From NCBI RefSeq assembly GCF_030815415.1, contig NZ_JAUSWW010000001.1:806001-870000 (forward strand): 64,000 bases of DNA. Reading direction: 5' to 3'. Each line of letters opens with the position of its first letter. The stretch's first letter is position 1. The notes beneath the pieces were generated by a model that saw nothing but the letters and a program-made list of their open reading frames with translations, did no database searches and was not told the DNA's origin. Origin of the DNA: Streptomyces canus. GTDB taxonomy: Bacteria > Actinomycetota > Actinomycetes > Streptomycetales > Streptomycetaceae. The position numbers and the translations under genes are program-made. Positions 26,228-37,110 of the stretch are shown piece by piece.

Positions 26228-27343
26228 TCAGGCGGCTTGCGTGCCTGTTTCCGGTACGTAGATGCGGGCGTCGGCGAGCAGACGAGCGGCACGCTGCACG
26301 GTGACCCGGTGCGGCAGGCCCTCCCTCATCTCGGTGCAGCGGACCGCGACGACGCCGGCGGGCGTGCCGAGGCGCAGCCATGCATCGGTCGGGCCGCCCG
26401 AGGTCCGGGAGACCACGGACCCCTCCACCAGTCCGGCCGCCGCGACGGCGACGGCAGAGGTCAGGCCGATCGCGGGATGCGGGGCGTTCATGGTGAGCAT
26501 GCGCACCGACACGTCGTAGTCCTCGGCACCGATCCGTTCACCGAGGGTGGTGGTGTACGGCACCGGCGGGCCGACCAGGCCCACCTTGGGCACCGCGTCG
26601 CCAGGTTCCCCGCCCGGCTGGAGCAGCCCCATCAGAGGTGCGGCGGTATGGCGAACGGTGCGCAGCCAAGGGACGTCCGCGCTCATCCGCTCCAGTGACT
26701 CGGCACCGGTGCGCCCGGCACTGACGGCGTCGACGAGGACGACCGGAGCTCCTGCGGCCACCATGCTCACGCGCACCGGCTCGGCGGCGCCGACCCGCAG
26801 GTCCTGGGCGCTCTGACCGGTGGGAAGCAGAAGGGCGGTGGTAGCGGCGGGGTCGCGGAAGGTGAGGCCGACCGCGACCCCGCCGGCACGTGTGCCGGGT
26901 ACCGTCTGGCGGCCGAAGTGGCGCACCACGCCTCCGGAGGTGTCGACGATCCCTTCGAGGACCGCGCCGGTATTGGTGTTGCGCATCACCACGCGCGTCC
27001 CGTCGCCGGTGACCGGTACCAGGCCCTTGGCGACCGCGTACAGGGCGACGCCGGTGGCGCAGTTGCCGCAGTTGCTCGTCCACTCCACCGAGCCCGTCCC
27101 GATGCCGACTTGAGCGAACAGGTAGTCGACGTCGATGCCGGGCTCGGGTGAGGCGCTGACCACGGCCGCTTTCGAGGTGGTGGGGGTCGCGCCGCCCACC
27201 CCGTCCAACTCCACGGGGTCGGTGGCGCCGTACGCGGCGACGAGCAGCCTTTCGAGGGCGACACGGTCGGCAGGGACATCGACCTGGTTGAACAGCCAGC
27301 ACTTGCTTGTGCCGCCACGCACCAGGGTCGCGGGAATGTGCAC
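26228..27343 (-). CDS. PrpF-family isomerase/tautomerase
   Basis: The 371-residue protein starts at GTG 27343 (VHIPATLVRGGTSKCWLF). PrpF-fold proteins move a double bond in aconitate-like acids (2-methylaconitate isomerase, 4-oxalomesaconate tautomerase). The conserved SNCGNCATG motif (Cys92, Cys95) and early RGGTSK lysine (Lys14) are present, and NAPHPAIGLTSAVAVAAA closes the second domain. No prpC/prpD genes are near, so a role in a tricarboxylate or aromatic-acid pathway is as likely as methylcitrate. It is divergent from a LysR gene and upstream of a dicarboxylate permease. Confidence 0.88.
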   Translation of the reverse strand: MHIPATLVRGGTSKCWLFNQVDVPADRVALERLLVAAYGATDPVELDGVGGATPTTSKAAVVSASPEPGIDVDYLFAQVGIGTGSVEWTSNCGNCATGVALYAVAKGLVPVTGDGTRVVMRNTNTGAVLEGIVDTSGGVVRHFGRQTVPGTRAGGVAVGLTFRDPAATTALLLPTGQSAQDLRVGAAEPVRVSMVAAGAPVVLVDAVSAGRTGAESLERMSADVPWLRTVRHTAAPLMGLLQPGGEPGDAVPKVGLVGPPVPYTTTLGERIGAEDYDVSVRMLTMNAPHPAIGLTSAVAVAAAGLVEGSVVSRTSGGPTDAWLRLGTPAGVVAVRCTEMREGLPHRVTVQRAARLLADARIYVPETGTQAA

Positions 27344-27490
27344 GTCTGAGGCTCTTCCTGGATCAACGGAGGGAGGGAAAGGGCCGAGGCGGCGGATGCC
27401 GGCGCATTGCGAGACGGTGCACCGCTCGGCGATTGCGGAGACCTTCGCAGAGGCGCGACTTCGGAACAATCGCAGTTCGCTTCACCTGGG

Positions 27491-27505
27491 TTTAGCTCAG
27501 CTAAA
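27491..27505. promoter_or_regulatory. Palindromic LysR operator candidate
   Basis: TTTAGCTCAGCTAAA is a perfect 7-bp-arm palindrome in an otherwise GC-rich gap, 9 nt before the LysR start and about 150 nt from the divergent prpF-like start. It is the obvious autoregulatory site. Confidence 0.6.
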
Positions 27506-27514
27506 GTCGTCGCC

Positions 27515-28468
27515 ATGCTCAACGTCCGCCGCCTGCTGCTGCTCGCCGAGGCCGCCGAACGCGGTTCCCTCACCGCCGCGGCGGAGGCCCTCGGCATGAC
27601 CACCTCCGCTGCCTCCCAGCAGATGTCCCTGCTCGAGCAGGAGGCGGGCCAGCCCCTCATCGAGCGGCTGCCACGCGGTATCCGCCCCACCCCGGCGGGA
27701 GCCGCGCTGGCCGAACGCGGTCATGCCATCCGCCGGGAGCTCCGTGCCGCCCAGGCCGACCTGGACTCCTTCACCGCCCTCGACCAGGGCACCTTGCGCC
27801 TCGGCTCCTTCCCCACGGCGAGCGCGTCCCTCCTGCCGCTGGCGCTCACGCGTTTCCGGCGTCGCCATTCCGGCATCCGCATCGAGGTACGCGCCGGAGT
27901 CCTCGCGGAACTCAGGGAGATGCTGCACACCGGCGAGGTGGACCAAGGGCTGCTCTGGGACTACGAATGGAACCGCCTCGACGATCCGGCGCTGGTCCTC
28001 ACCCACCTGCTGGACGACCCGACGGTGCTGGTCGTCCCCGCCGACTCGCCCCTGCGCACACATCCCTCCGTGCGCCTCGGCGATCTCGCCGACCAGGAGT
28101 GGATCATCCGCGCCGACAATCACCCGGTCGCCGACGTCCTGCGCCGAAGCTGTCGCCAGGCGGGATTCGAGCCGCGTATCGCCTACTCTTCGCACGACTA
28201 CCAGGAGGCGCAGGCCATGGTCGCCGCCGGTCTCGGTATCGCGCTCGCACCGCGCCTGGCCCTCACCAGCCGACGCAGCGACGTACGCCTCCTGCCGTTC
28301 GCCTCCGACGTCCCGGCCCCCACCCGCCGCATCCTCCTCGCCCGCGCCGCGGCACGCCCCGCCACCCCACCCGTCCAGGCGATGGCCCGCGTCCTGCGCA
28401 CGGTGGCGCAGCGATTCACCGCACCAGACCTGCATCGGGCCCAACTGGGGGCGGTCCGGCGGGGCTGA
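27515..28468 (+). CDS. LysR-family transcriptional regulator
   Basis: The 317-residue protein begins MLNVRRLLLLAEAAERGSLT. The winged helix (AAAEALGMTTSAASQQMSLL) is followed by RLPRGIRPTPAGAALAERG and a periplasmic-binding-like effector domain (TLRLGSFPTASASLLPLAL through MVAAGLGIALAPRLAL). Length is normal. Divergence from the prpF-matC pair, with a perfect palindrome between, indicates that it controls that operon in response to an organic acid (inference). Confidence 0.9.
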   Translation: MLNVRRLLLLAEAAERGSLTAAAEALGMTTSAASQQMSLLEQEAGQPLIERLPRGIRPTPAGAALAERGHAIRRELRAAQADLDSFTALDQGTLRLGSFPTASASLLPLALTRFRRRHSGIRIEVRAGVLAELREMLHTGEVDQGLLWDYEWNRLDDPALVLTHLLDDPTVLVVPADSPLRTHPSVRLGDLADQEWIIRADNHPVADVLRRSCRQAGFEPRIAYSSHDYQEAQAMVAAGLGIALAPRLALTSRRSDVRLLPFASDVPAPTRRILLARAAARPATPPVQAMARVLRTVAQRFTAPDLHRAQLGAVRRG

Positions 28469-28513
28469 CGGTTCGGCCACGGGCGGTCCCCCGCGCTTCG
28501 GTGCGCAGCACAC

Positions 28514-28543
28514 GGGCGGGCTCGCCCACCGGCGAGCCCGCCC
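28514..28543. terminator. Bidirectional terminator hairpin
   Basis: GGGCGGGCTCGCC and GGCGAGCCCGCCC form a perfect 13-bp stem with a 4-nt loop between the convergent LysR and GH62 genes. Confidence 0.7.
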
Positions 28544-28581
28544 TGGCGGCTCCCTGCCGGAGCCGGAGCCGTGTCGTGCCG

Positions 28582-30048
28582 TCAGCGCTGCAGGGTCAGC
28601 AGACCGGGGCGGTAGGGCAGGAGGCCGTAGTCGCCGCCCGAGCTGGGGCTGCGTCCCTGGTAGAGCAACTGCAGGTTGCAGGGATCGACGGTCATGGTCT
28701 GGTCGGGGCTGGTGCGGATCAGTTCGCCGTGGCTGATGTCGTTGGTCCAGGTGGCGCCGCTGTTGGCCTTGCCGGCGAAGGGATTGCTCTCGGTCGCCGC
28801 CTGGGGTGTCCAGGTGCCGTTGAGGCTGGTGGCCGTGAAGGAGCGGAAGTATCGGCCTTGCGAGCCGATCGCCTCGACGATCATGAGGTAGCGGTTCTGG
28901 CCCTGCAGCTTGTAGACCTGCGGGGCTTCGAACAGGTTGTTCGTCGTATCGCTCATGATCGTCGTGTACGACGAGCCGAAGTTGCCCGGGAAGTTCCCGA
29001 TCGGCATGCTGGCCCGGTAGATCTTGCCGTTGTCACCGGCGAAGAACAGGTACATGTTCGTGCCGTCGGCGATGAGCGTCTGGTCGATGGGTCCGGTTCC
29101 GGAGCCGGTGATGCTTCCGGTGAAGAGCGTCTGCTGGGATGACCAGCCATTCGGGTTGGTGGGGTCGCTCGACGTCCGGTAGGAGAAGGCGGTCCCGCCC
29201 CACTGGTAGGCGAGCACCCAGATGTTCTTCGGCGCGAAGTAGAAGAGCGTGGGCGCGACGGTGGAGGATGACATCGTGTTCTGACTGGCGGAGGCCATCT
29301 CCGACCAGTTGGTGAACAGGCCGAAGTTCATCGAACCCCAACTCGTCCCCGTGTCGTGCGTCGTCGCATAGACGAGTTGCCTGCCGTTGTAGGGGACGAC
29401 GGTGAAGTCCTTGAGCGAGACCCACCCGGACTTGGGCTGGGCCAGCGCGCCCGTCGATGTCCAGCGGTACGTCGACGGAAGATCGCACGTGCCAGGGGTG
29501 TCGGCGCCGACCTTGACGAGCTGCCACTGCTGGTTGGTGCCGCCCCAGTCGTCGTACTGGACGATGTTCGCGTTGTCGGCGGTCGAGGCGCCCTGTACTT
29601 CGAGGGCCTTGTTGCTGTGGCGCGAGATGAGCCTCACGTAGCCGTCCGAGCTGTCGGCCAGCCGCCACTGCTGGTTGGTGGCGTTGAGGTCGGCCCACTG
29701 GACGATCGAACCGCCGTTCGCGGTGGACCAGTTGTAGAGGTCAAGCACCTTGCCCGAGTGGCGGGACTTGATGCGGTAGTAGCCGCCCCCGGAATCGACG
29801 AACTGCCACTGCTGCTGGGCCTGATCGTTCCTGGACCACTGGGTGATGCGGGCGCCGTCGCTGGTCGCCAGGTTGTAGACGTCCAGGGCTTTGCCACTGT
29901 TGCGGTTGACCAGCACATACGAGGCGTTGGGGTCTACGCTCGCCGCGCTGGCGGGCTGGGCACCGAGGAAGGTGGCCACGAGCAGCAAGGGCGCGAGGAC
30001 GGCGAGTAAGCGTCTGAGACGGACCGGGGACGGTTGGCGAAACCACAT
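28582..30048 (-). CDS. Secreted GH62 alpha-L-arabinofuranosidase with N-terminal ricin-type CBM
   Basis: This 488-residue exo-enzyme removes arabinose side chains from arabinoxylan. After a signal peptide (to about ASAA, residue 36) there are three ricin-type repeats ([39 protein letters not shown]) to about 180. The GH62 five-bladed propeller follows: [31 protein letters not shown] (candidate base Asp), [11 protein letters not shown] and [10 protein letters not shown] (candidate acid Glu). The AAAGGAG site fixes ATG 30048. It is divergent from xlnA; CGAAANTTTCG-like repeats lie between. The CBM type matches that of the CE1 gene downstream of xlnA. Confidence 0.93.
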   Translation of the reverse strand: MWFRQPSPVRLRRLLAVLAPLLLVATFLGAQPASAASVDPNASYVLVNRNSGKALDVYNLATSDGARITQWSRNDQAQQQWQFVDSGGGYYRIKSRHSGKVLDLYNWSTANGGSIVQWADLNATNQQWRLADSSDGYVRLISRHSNKALEVQGASTADNANIVQYDDWGGTNQQWQLVKVGADTPGTCDLPSTYRWTSTGALAQPKSGWVSLKDFTVVPYNGRQLVYATTHDTGTSWGSMNFGLFTNWSEMASASQNTMSSSTVAPTLFYFAPKNIWVLAYQWGGTAFSYRTSSDPTNPNGWSSQQTLFTGSITGSGTGPIDQTLIADGTNMYLFFAGDNGKIYRASMPIGNFPGNFGSSYTTIMSDTTNNLFEAPQVYKLQGQNRYLMIVEAIGSQGRYFRSFTATSLNGTWTPQAATESNPFAGKANSGATWTNDISHGELIRTSPDQTMTVDPCNLQLLYQGRSPSSGGDYGLLPYRPGLLTLQR

Positions 30049-30125
30049 CAACGGGTCTCCTTTGGGGGCGGGGTGAGTTGACCCCGATGAAGCGTAGAGG
30101 GGACGTGTAGGGGCCAGAGGCATCT

Positions 30126-30136
30126 CGAAAGTTTCG
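30126..30136. promoter_or_regulatory. CGAAANTTTCG operator ahead of GH62
   Basis: CGAAAGTTTCG is an exact CGAAA-N-TTTCG inverted repeat about 80 nt upstream of the GH62 start. GAAANTTTC-like repeats are known in streptomycete xylanase promoters as sites linked to xylan induction and glucose repression. Confidence 0.6.
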
Positions 30137-30310
30137 AAGAATTCCCGGATGCTTCGACGCCACAAGCTAGGAATGTGACGCGCTCCGGTCAAGGCCTGTC
30201 GCCGATCTGTCTACAAACAGCGCCTCCCTCCCTGGAGCTTGACAAGCTGTCACGCCGATCAGAACAGCTCCGGGTTGCGCGAGACGGCTTGCCAGTTCAC
30301 GGCACGATTT

Positions 30311-30323
30311 CCGAATGTTTCGG
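30311..30323. promoter_or_regulatory. Second CGAA-type inverted repeat in the GH62/xlnA gap
   Basis: CCGAATGTTTCGG is a one-mismatch variant of the CGAAANTTTCG motif. A third, GAAATTTC without the spacer base, follows at 30334-30341. Two or three clustered copies raise confidence in a common regulator for both divergent genes. Confidence 0.5.
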
Positions 30324-30577
30324 ACGCAGAACCGAAATTTCTTCTGCGGAGAGTATTGACGGTCCATCATCAATGCCTCAATCATCCCTTCAATCACCCC
30401 CCACCCGAGAAACCGGCTGCAGTTCGGGATATCGACCATCGATGGTCCTGGGCCATCTGTGCTGCACGACAGATCCGCGCGCCACAGCACCTGCGCCACC
30501 CCGTCACGTTCCGGTGAGGTTCGCACCAACGCATCTTGGCTCTTCGCACAGTCGGAGAGGTACGCGATGGCGCGTGA

Positions 30578-32218
<1,641 letters not shown>

Positions 32219-32249
32219 TGGGACCTGCCATCAACGAAGGAGTGAATCG

Positions 32250-33623
32250 ATGAAGACCTACGGTGCGGCTCTCGCCCCTCCACCGAGACATCGCTGGTGG
32301 TCCCGGATCGCCGCCGTGGTGGCGGCGGCCCTCGCCATCGGCATGCTCGCCGTGGTGAACCCGGCACCCGCCGAGGCGGCGACGGTGGACACCAATGCCT
32401 GGTACGTCCTGGTCAACCGCAACAGCGGCAAGGCGCTGGACGTCTCCGACACGTCCACCGCCGACGGCGCGCGGGTCAGCCAGTGGACGCGCCACGACGG
32501 AGCCAACCAGCAGTGGCAGTTCGTGGACTCCGGCGGCGGCTTCTACCGGCTCAAGGCGCGGCATTCGGGCAAGGTCCTCGACGTGGCAGGCGCCTCGACC
32601 GCGGACGGTGCCGCGATCCAGCAGTGGGCCGACCAGAACGGGGCCAACCAGCAGTTCCGCCTGGCGGACTCTGACGCGGGTCACGTCCGGCTGATCAACC
32701 GCACCAGCGGCAAGGCGGTGGAGGTGCAGGGTGCCTCCACCGCCGACGGCGGCAACGTCGTCCAGTACTCCGACTGGGGCGGCGCCAACCAGCAGTGGCA
32801 GATGATCAAGCTGTCGTCCGGTGGCGGTGACGGCGGCGGATGCGGCACCGCCCCGACTCTGACGAGCGGTACGCACACGATCCAGAGCGGCGGCAAGAGC
32901 CGCAGCTTCATCCTCAGGGTTCCCGCCAACTACGACAACAGCCACCGCTACCGGCTGATCTTCGCGTTCCACTGGCGCGGCGGAACCGCCGGCGAGGTCG
33001 CCTCTGGCGGCACGAGCGGGACCGCCTGGTCCTACTACGGCCAACAGGAACAGTCCAACAACAGCGCCATCCTCGTCGCCCCCCAGGGCCTCGGCAACGG
33101 CTGGGCCAACTCGGGCGGTGAGGACGTCACCTTCGTCGACGACATGATCCGGCGCATCGAGGGCGGCCTCTGTGTCAACCCGGCACAGCGCTTCGCCACG
33201 GGATTCAGCTGGGGCGGCGGTATGAGCTACGCACTCGCATGCAGCCGTGCCAACGTCTTCAGGGCCGTCGCGGTCATGTCCGGCGCCCAGATCAGCGGGT
33301 GCAGCGGCGGCACCCAGCCCATCGCCTACTTCGGGATCCACGGCATCAGCGACAACGTCCTCAACATCGGGCAAGGACGGTCCCTGCGCGACAAGTTCGT
33401 CGCCAACAACGGCTGCACTGCCCAAAGCCCGCGCGAGCCCGCGCCGGGCAGCCGAACCCACATCACCACCACCTACTCGGGCTGCCGTGCCGGATACCCG
33501 GTCCAATGGGCCGCGTTCGACGGAGGCCACATACCCGGTCCGGTCGACGGCTCGTCCGGCGAAAGCGGCGTCACCACCTGGACCAAGGCAGAGATCTGGA
33601 GGTTCTTCGCACAGTTCCAGTGA
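32250..33623 (+). CDS. Secreted CE1-type feruloyl/acetylxylan esterase with N-terminal ricin-type CBM
   Basis: The 457-residue protein has a signal peptide (to about AEA, 43), three ricin-type repeats ([20 protein letters not shown] onward, 45-185), a Gly-rich linker and an alpha/beta-hydrolase domain. The catalytic triad candidates are Ser320 (GFSWGGG), Asp368 (HGISDN) and His427 (DGGHIPG). The domain resembles CE1/PHB-depolymerase-like esterases that remove feruloyl or acetyl groups from xylan. It follows xlnA by 31 nt. The CBM is nearly the same as that of the GH62 on the other side of xlnA, suggesting module copying. Confidence 0.9.
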   Translation: MKTYGAALAPPPRHRWWSRIAAVVAAALAIGMLAVVNPAPAEAATVDTNAWYVLVNRNSGKALDVSDTSTADGARVSQWTRHDGANQQWQFVDSGGGFYRLKARHSGKVLDVAGASTADGAAIQQWADQNGANQQFRLADSDAGHVRLINRTSGKAVEVQGASTADGGNVVQYSDWGGANQQWQMIKLSSGGGDGGGCGTAPTLTSGTHTIQSGGKSRSFILRVPANYDNSHRYRLIFAFHWRGGTAGEVASGGTSGTAWSYYGQQEQSNNSAILVAPQGLGNGWANSGGEDVTFVDDMIRRIEGGLCVNPAQRFATGFSWGGGMSYALACSRANVFRAVAVMSGAQISGCSGGTQPIAYFGIHGISDNVLNIGQGRSLRDKFVANNGCTAQSPREPAPGSRTHITTTYSGCRAGYPVQWAAFDGGHIPGPVDGSSGESGVTTWTKAEIWRFFAQFQ

Positions 33624-33705
33624 CAGGCCCGCGCCTGACGCTGCTCACGTACGGCGTCCCAATGCGCCCGGTCGTCCCCCGACCGGGCACCCGAGGCGAA
33701 GGCGC

Positions 33706-33753
33706 GTTCCTCCACCTCGGCGTGGGTCACGGCCCACGCCGAGGTGGAGGAAC
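33706..33753. terminator. 21-bp perfect hairpin after the xylanase operon
   Basis: Two 21-nt arms (positions 33706-33726 and 33733-33753) pair perfectly around a 6-nt loop, 80 nt after the esterase stop. It is probably the xlnA-esterase terminator. No T-run follows. Confidence 0.65.
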
Positions 33754-33953
33754 ATCACCCGGTGGTAATCGTCGTAGTCGGGCGTCGATGACGAGGCTGC
33801 GAAGAAGTCGTCGCCCGCGTTGACAGCCGCCGCGAACTGTTCCCGGCTGGACACCGGTCCCTGCGGGAGGGAGCCGCGCGCGGCCGGACGCCGCCGGAGT
33901 ATCAACCACAGCCAGCCGCCAAGCCCGTCCGCCCAGACGGGGCTTGCGGTCTA

Positions 33954-33991
33954 AAACCGATCGGTTTACGATACTGGAAACCGATCGGTAT
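33954..33991. promoter_or_regulatory. Tandem TetR-like operators ahead of DUF1330 gene
   Basis: AAACCGATCGGTTT at 33954-33967 and AAACCGATCGGTAT at 33978-33991 share the core ACCGATCGGT, with centres 24 bp apart. Such pairs are typical of TetR-family sites covering a promoter. The gene at 34101 is the likely target. No intact TetR gene adjoins. Confidence 0.6.
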
Positions 33992-34100
33992 TCGTCGCGG
34001 AGGCGGGCAAGTGCCGACCGATCAGCGGGGTAGGGACGACTTCCCCGCACCCGCCTAGAGCAGCAACACCAGTTTCCTGAGACCTAAGAGGATATTGACC

Positions 34101-34472
34101 ATGCCTGCGAATTCACAGAAGAAGAAGTTTTACGCCCTGAATATGTTCGACGTGGTCGACGTGGAGAAGTACCTTGCGTATTTCAGCCGCTTGCCAGAGG
34201 TAGCTCCGCAATACGGTGGTCGCATGGTGGCGTTTGGCCGGTTCCGAGACAGCGTAGCCGGTGAACTCGCGCCGCGGCAGGTTCTGTTTGTCGTTGAATG
34301 GGAGTCCGAAGAGGCCTTCAAGAGCTTCCGGGACGATCCGGACCTGGCCGACTTGCATCCGCTGCGGGAGAGCGGCGCGGCGTCCTATGTCTGGCAGACG
34401 TTCGATGGTCTCGATATGAGTGACCCCGCCGACGTTTCGCTCGACGACGTCTTGGCAGTGCTCAAGCCGTGA
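34101..34472 (+). CDS. DUF1330-like small protein
   Basis: The 123-residue protein has the ferredoxin-like alpha-beta pattern of DUF1330: FYALNMFDVVDVEKYLAYFS, YGGRMVAFGRF and RQVLFVVEWESEEAFKSFRD. The AT-rich, lysine-bearing 5' end (MPANSQKKKF) contrasts with the GC-rich neighbourhood, which may reflect acquisition or a translation-start preference. Tandem TetR-like operators lie 110 nt upstream, implying induction by a small molecule. Function in the family is unknown; dimeric alpha-beta barrels often bind or isomerise small metabolites. Confidence 0.75.
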   Translation: MPANSQKKKFYALNMFDVVDVEKYLAYFSRLPEVAPQYGGRMVAFGRFRDSVAGELAPRQVLFVVEWESEEAFKSFRDDPDLADLHPLRESGAASYVWQTFDGLDMSDPADVSLDDVLAVLKP

Positions 34473-34906
34473 GACCCGCGCTCCGGAGCCGGAACCGGAC
34501 GCGCGAGCAGCACCTACTGAGCCGCTTCGGCGATCCAATGGGCGCTACGAAGTTCCGCCTCCTGCCGGGAGGCCGCTTGGCGGCCGGACCGGAGGCGCAA
34601 CATCCTCGGAGATGTGAGCAGCGTGCGCCCGGGCCCAAAGTGGGGGCGATCAGTCGCAGGTGGCGGTGAAGCGATCCGATTGCCGCGCGCCGATTTTCCG
34701 CGCTGCCGCAGATCCGAGAGTGCAGTGCACCCTTTGCCGGTGTTCATCCGATTGCAGTATCGGCGGCAGGGCAGCTCGCGACGCGCCTCACCACCTCTGA
34801 AGATGCAGGTCGCCGCTCCCTGAGCCCTGTTCCAGGGGTGGGGCCCCGGCGTCCCGCCCCAGGGCATCTCTCGTCAAGGCAAGCGGCGGCACTGTTTGAT
34901 CGAATC
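34473..34906. other. 430 nt gap before the glutamate decarboxylase gene
   Basis: No gene is seen. The region near 34680-34760 is somewhat AT-richer and probably carries the decarboxylase promoter. No ribosome site is obvious right before ATG 34907. Confidence 0.45.
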
Positions 34907-36271
34907 ATGACGAAGCGCGATGATTCAGCTCTTTTCGGGAACCGCTTCTTGACCGTGCCCGCTCCCTCGGAGACCTTCCCCGAGGAGGGCATGGCCGCGA
35001 CGGACGCGATGAGGCTCGTGGATGTGGATCTCGCCATGGAAGGCGACCCACAGCGCAACCTCGCCACGTTCGTCACCACGTGGATGGAGCCGGAGGCGCA
35101 ACGGCTGATCGCCGAGAACCTCCACCGCAATTTCATCGACCACGCGGAGTACCCCATTTCCGCCGAGATCGAGCAGCGGTGCGTCCGCATGCTCGCCGAC
35201 CTCTTCCACGCGCCGGGCCGGACGACCGGGTGCCGCACCCAGGGCTCGTCCGAGGCGATCATGCTCGGGGCGCTGTCGCTGAAGTGGAAGTGGCGCCAGC
35301 GCCGCCAGGCGGCCGGCCTGTCAGCCGACCGGCCCAATCTGGTCTTCGGCGGGGACGTCCACGTCGTGTGGGAGAAGTTCTGCCGCTATTTCGACGTCGA
35401 GCCGCGAATCGTGCCGCTCGCGGAGGGCAAGTACACGATCGGCCCTGAGGACGTGGAGCCCCACCTCGACGAGAACACGATCGGCGTCGTCGCCGTCCTG
35501 GGCACCACGTTCACCGGCCACAGGGACGATGTCGTCGGGATCGACAAGCTCCTGCGGGACGTCCGCAAAAAGCGGGACCTCGACATCCCGATCCACGTCG
35601 ACGGCGCCAGCGGCGCATTCGTATGGCCCTTCCTCTACCCCGACTCGAAATGGGACTTCCAGCTCGAACAGGTCCGTTCGATCAACGTCTCCGGACACAA
35701 ATACGGCCTGGTCTACCCCGGCATCGGATGGCTGGTCTTCCGTGAGGAGGCCGACCTGGCCAAGGACCTCGTGTTCTACGAGAACTACCTGGGCAAGACC
35801 GACGCGACGTTCACACTGAACTTCTCCACCGGTGCGTCGATGATGCTCGCGCAGTACTACAACTTCGTGCGGCTCGGTCGCCAGGGCTACACCTACGTCA
35901 TGAAGATCATGCAGGACAACGCCCGCGCCCTGGCGGACAACCTGCGCAGCAGTGGCCGCTTCGAAGTGATCGGCAGCGACCTCGAGCGGCTGCCACTGGT
36001 CGCCTTCCGTCTCGCCGGCCAGCACGCCTACGACGAGTCCGACATCGCCTGGCAACTCTCGGCCGAGCGCGGCTGGATGGTTCCGGCATACACGCTCCCG
36101 CCCAACGCCGAGAAGGTGAAGATCCTGCGCGCCCTGGTCAAGGAGACCCTGAGCCGCGAGCAGGTCGACCGCCTCAGCCAGGACATCGAGGACGCGTGCC
36201 GCACGTTGGACGACAAGGGCGCGGCGCACGGGATCGAGCGAGAGCAGGTCAAGCGCGGCACCGGCTACTGA
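34907..36271 (+). CDS. gad: Glutamate decarboxylase
   Basis: This 454-residue PLP enzyme converts glutamate to GABA and CO2. It is a group II decarboxylase with HVDGASGAFVWPF (PLP-ring Asp and Ala) and SGHKYGLVYPG, where Lys265 should form the Schiff base. GCRTQGSSEAIMLG near 108 binds the phosphate. Length and ends match GadB. ATG 34907 (MTKRDDSALFGNRF) is chosen because the family begins here; the frame is open 69 nt further upstream. No antiporter gene is beside it, so acid resistance cannot be claimed. A 13-bp hairpin follows. Confidence 0.94.
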   Translation: MTKRDDSALFGNRFLTVPAPSETFPEEGMAATDAMRLVDVDLAMEGDPQRNLATFVTTWMEPEAQRLIAENLHRNFIDHAEYPISAEIEQRCVRMLADLFHAPGRTTGCRTQGSSEAIMLGALSLKWKWRQRRQAAGLSADRPNLVFGGDVHVVWEKFCRYFDVEPRIVPLAEGKYTIGPEDVEPHLDENTIGVVAVLGTTFTGHRDDVVGIDKLLRDVRKKRDLDIPIHVDGASGAFVWPFLYPDSKWDFQLEQVRSINVSGHKYGLVYPGIGWLVFREEADLAKDLVFYENYLGKTDATFTLNFSTGASMMLAQYYNFVRLGRQGYTYVMKIMQDNARALADNLRSSGRFEVIGSDLERLPLVAFRLAGQHAYDESDIAWQLSAERGWMVPAYTLPPNAEKVKILRALVKETLSREQVDRLSQDIEDACRTLDDKGAAHGIEREQVKRGTGY

Positions 36272-36440
36272 CGCACTTCCGGCTCGACGCCCACCCGACG
36301 CGATAGCCGGCCTTCGTGCTACCCGGCATCAGCGCAACAGGCCGAAACGGCCTGCCAGTCGCACTGATGACCCGTCATGAAATGCCGAGGCACTAACGAG
36401 TCGCCTGTTGTCGCTCGCACCTCTCCGCGGAACGCATGGA

Positions 36441-36473
36441 GGGGCCCGGGTGCTGTACTGGCACCCGGGCCCC
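36441..36473. terminator. Terminator hairpin after gad
   Basis: GGGGCCCGGGTGC and GCACCCGGGCCCC form a perfect 13-bp stem with a 7-nt loop, 170 nt after the gad stop. Confidence 0.6.
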
Positions 36474-36699
36474 GGAGGAACTGCTACACCATCTGCCGGC
36501 CCTGCTACTGCGCCGGCCTTCTGTTTCCGCACATCCACCTGGAAGGGGGGTGATGCGGGGATCGCGGTTGCGTGACCGGAGACCACCTCACTATCGATGT
36601 CCTGCGGTACCCGGGCTCTGCCATTCCGCCCGGGCGATCCTGATGGCGCGGGGCTCCTCCGTTCTTCCCTCTTGATCAACTACTTACCGAAGGGGGACA

Positions 36700-37110
36700 G
36701 CGTTGTGCTGGTACTGCGTGGTGCTCTGTCCTGCTGGTGATGCGAACTACTGGTGGCCTGAGTAAGCGCCACTCTTCGGCAGCCAGCCCCGTCGCCCGTA
36801 CTGCATCTGCTCTGGCTTAGAACCCCACTGCCGAACCTCCCGGTGCGCGCGCCCGCAGCCGACGCCTTCACCGAGGTGCTGCTCACTTGCCTTCGCTGCT
36901 GAGTACTGCGAACTGCACTATCAGGTACTGCACTTGCGTGAACTGCGGTCCTGCTCGCGGCGGCCCCTGAGCACTGCGGGCCACCCGGTCCGGTCGTCAG
37001 CCCCGTCACCGTCCTGCAACAACCCTGGCTTCGGAACTCCACCACCGCACCGTCCTGCGTACTGCACCAGCGGGTACTGCTGCCCGGCAGTTCATCCCTG
37101 CCGGGCCCTG
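36700..37110. repeat. Noncoding stretch rich in TACTGC/AACTGC repeats
   Basis: TACTGC recurs at least six times, with further AACTGC, CCTGC and CACTGC copies, irregularly spaced over about 400 nt. Third-position bias typical of coding DNA is absent in all frames, and the repeated unit falls in different frames. It begins after the gad terminator and ends about 400 nt before the GvpU-like gene. It may be a leader, a small-RNA locus, or a protein-binding array. I have no identification. Confidence 0.5.

Noticed and set aside
33727..34050. Possible TetR gene owning the tandem operators
   Set aside because: The minus-strand frame lacks a helix-turn-helix and has scrambled composition; at best a relic.
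36700..37110. CRISPR array
   Set aside because: Repeats are only 6 nt, irregularly spaced and without unique spacers; no cas genes in the window.
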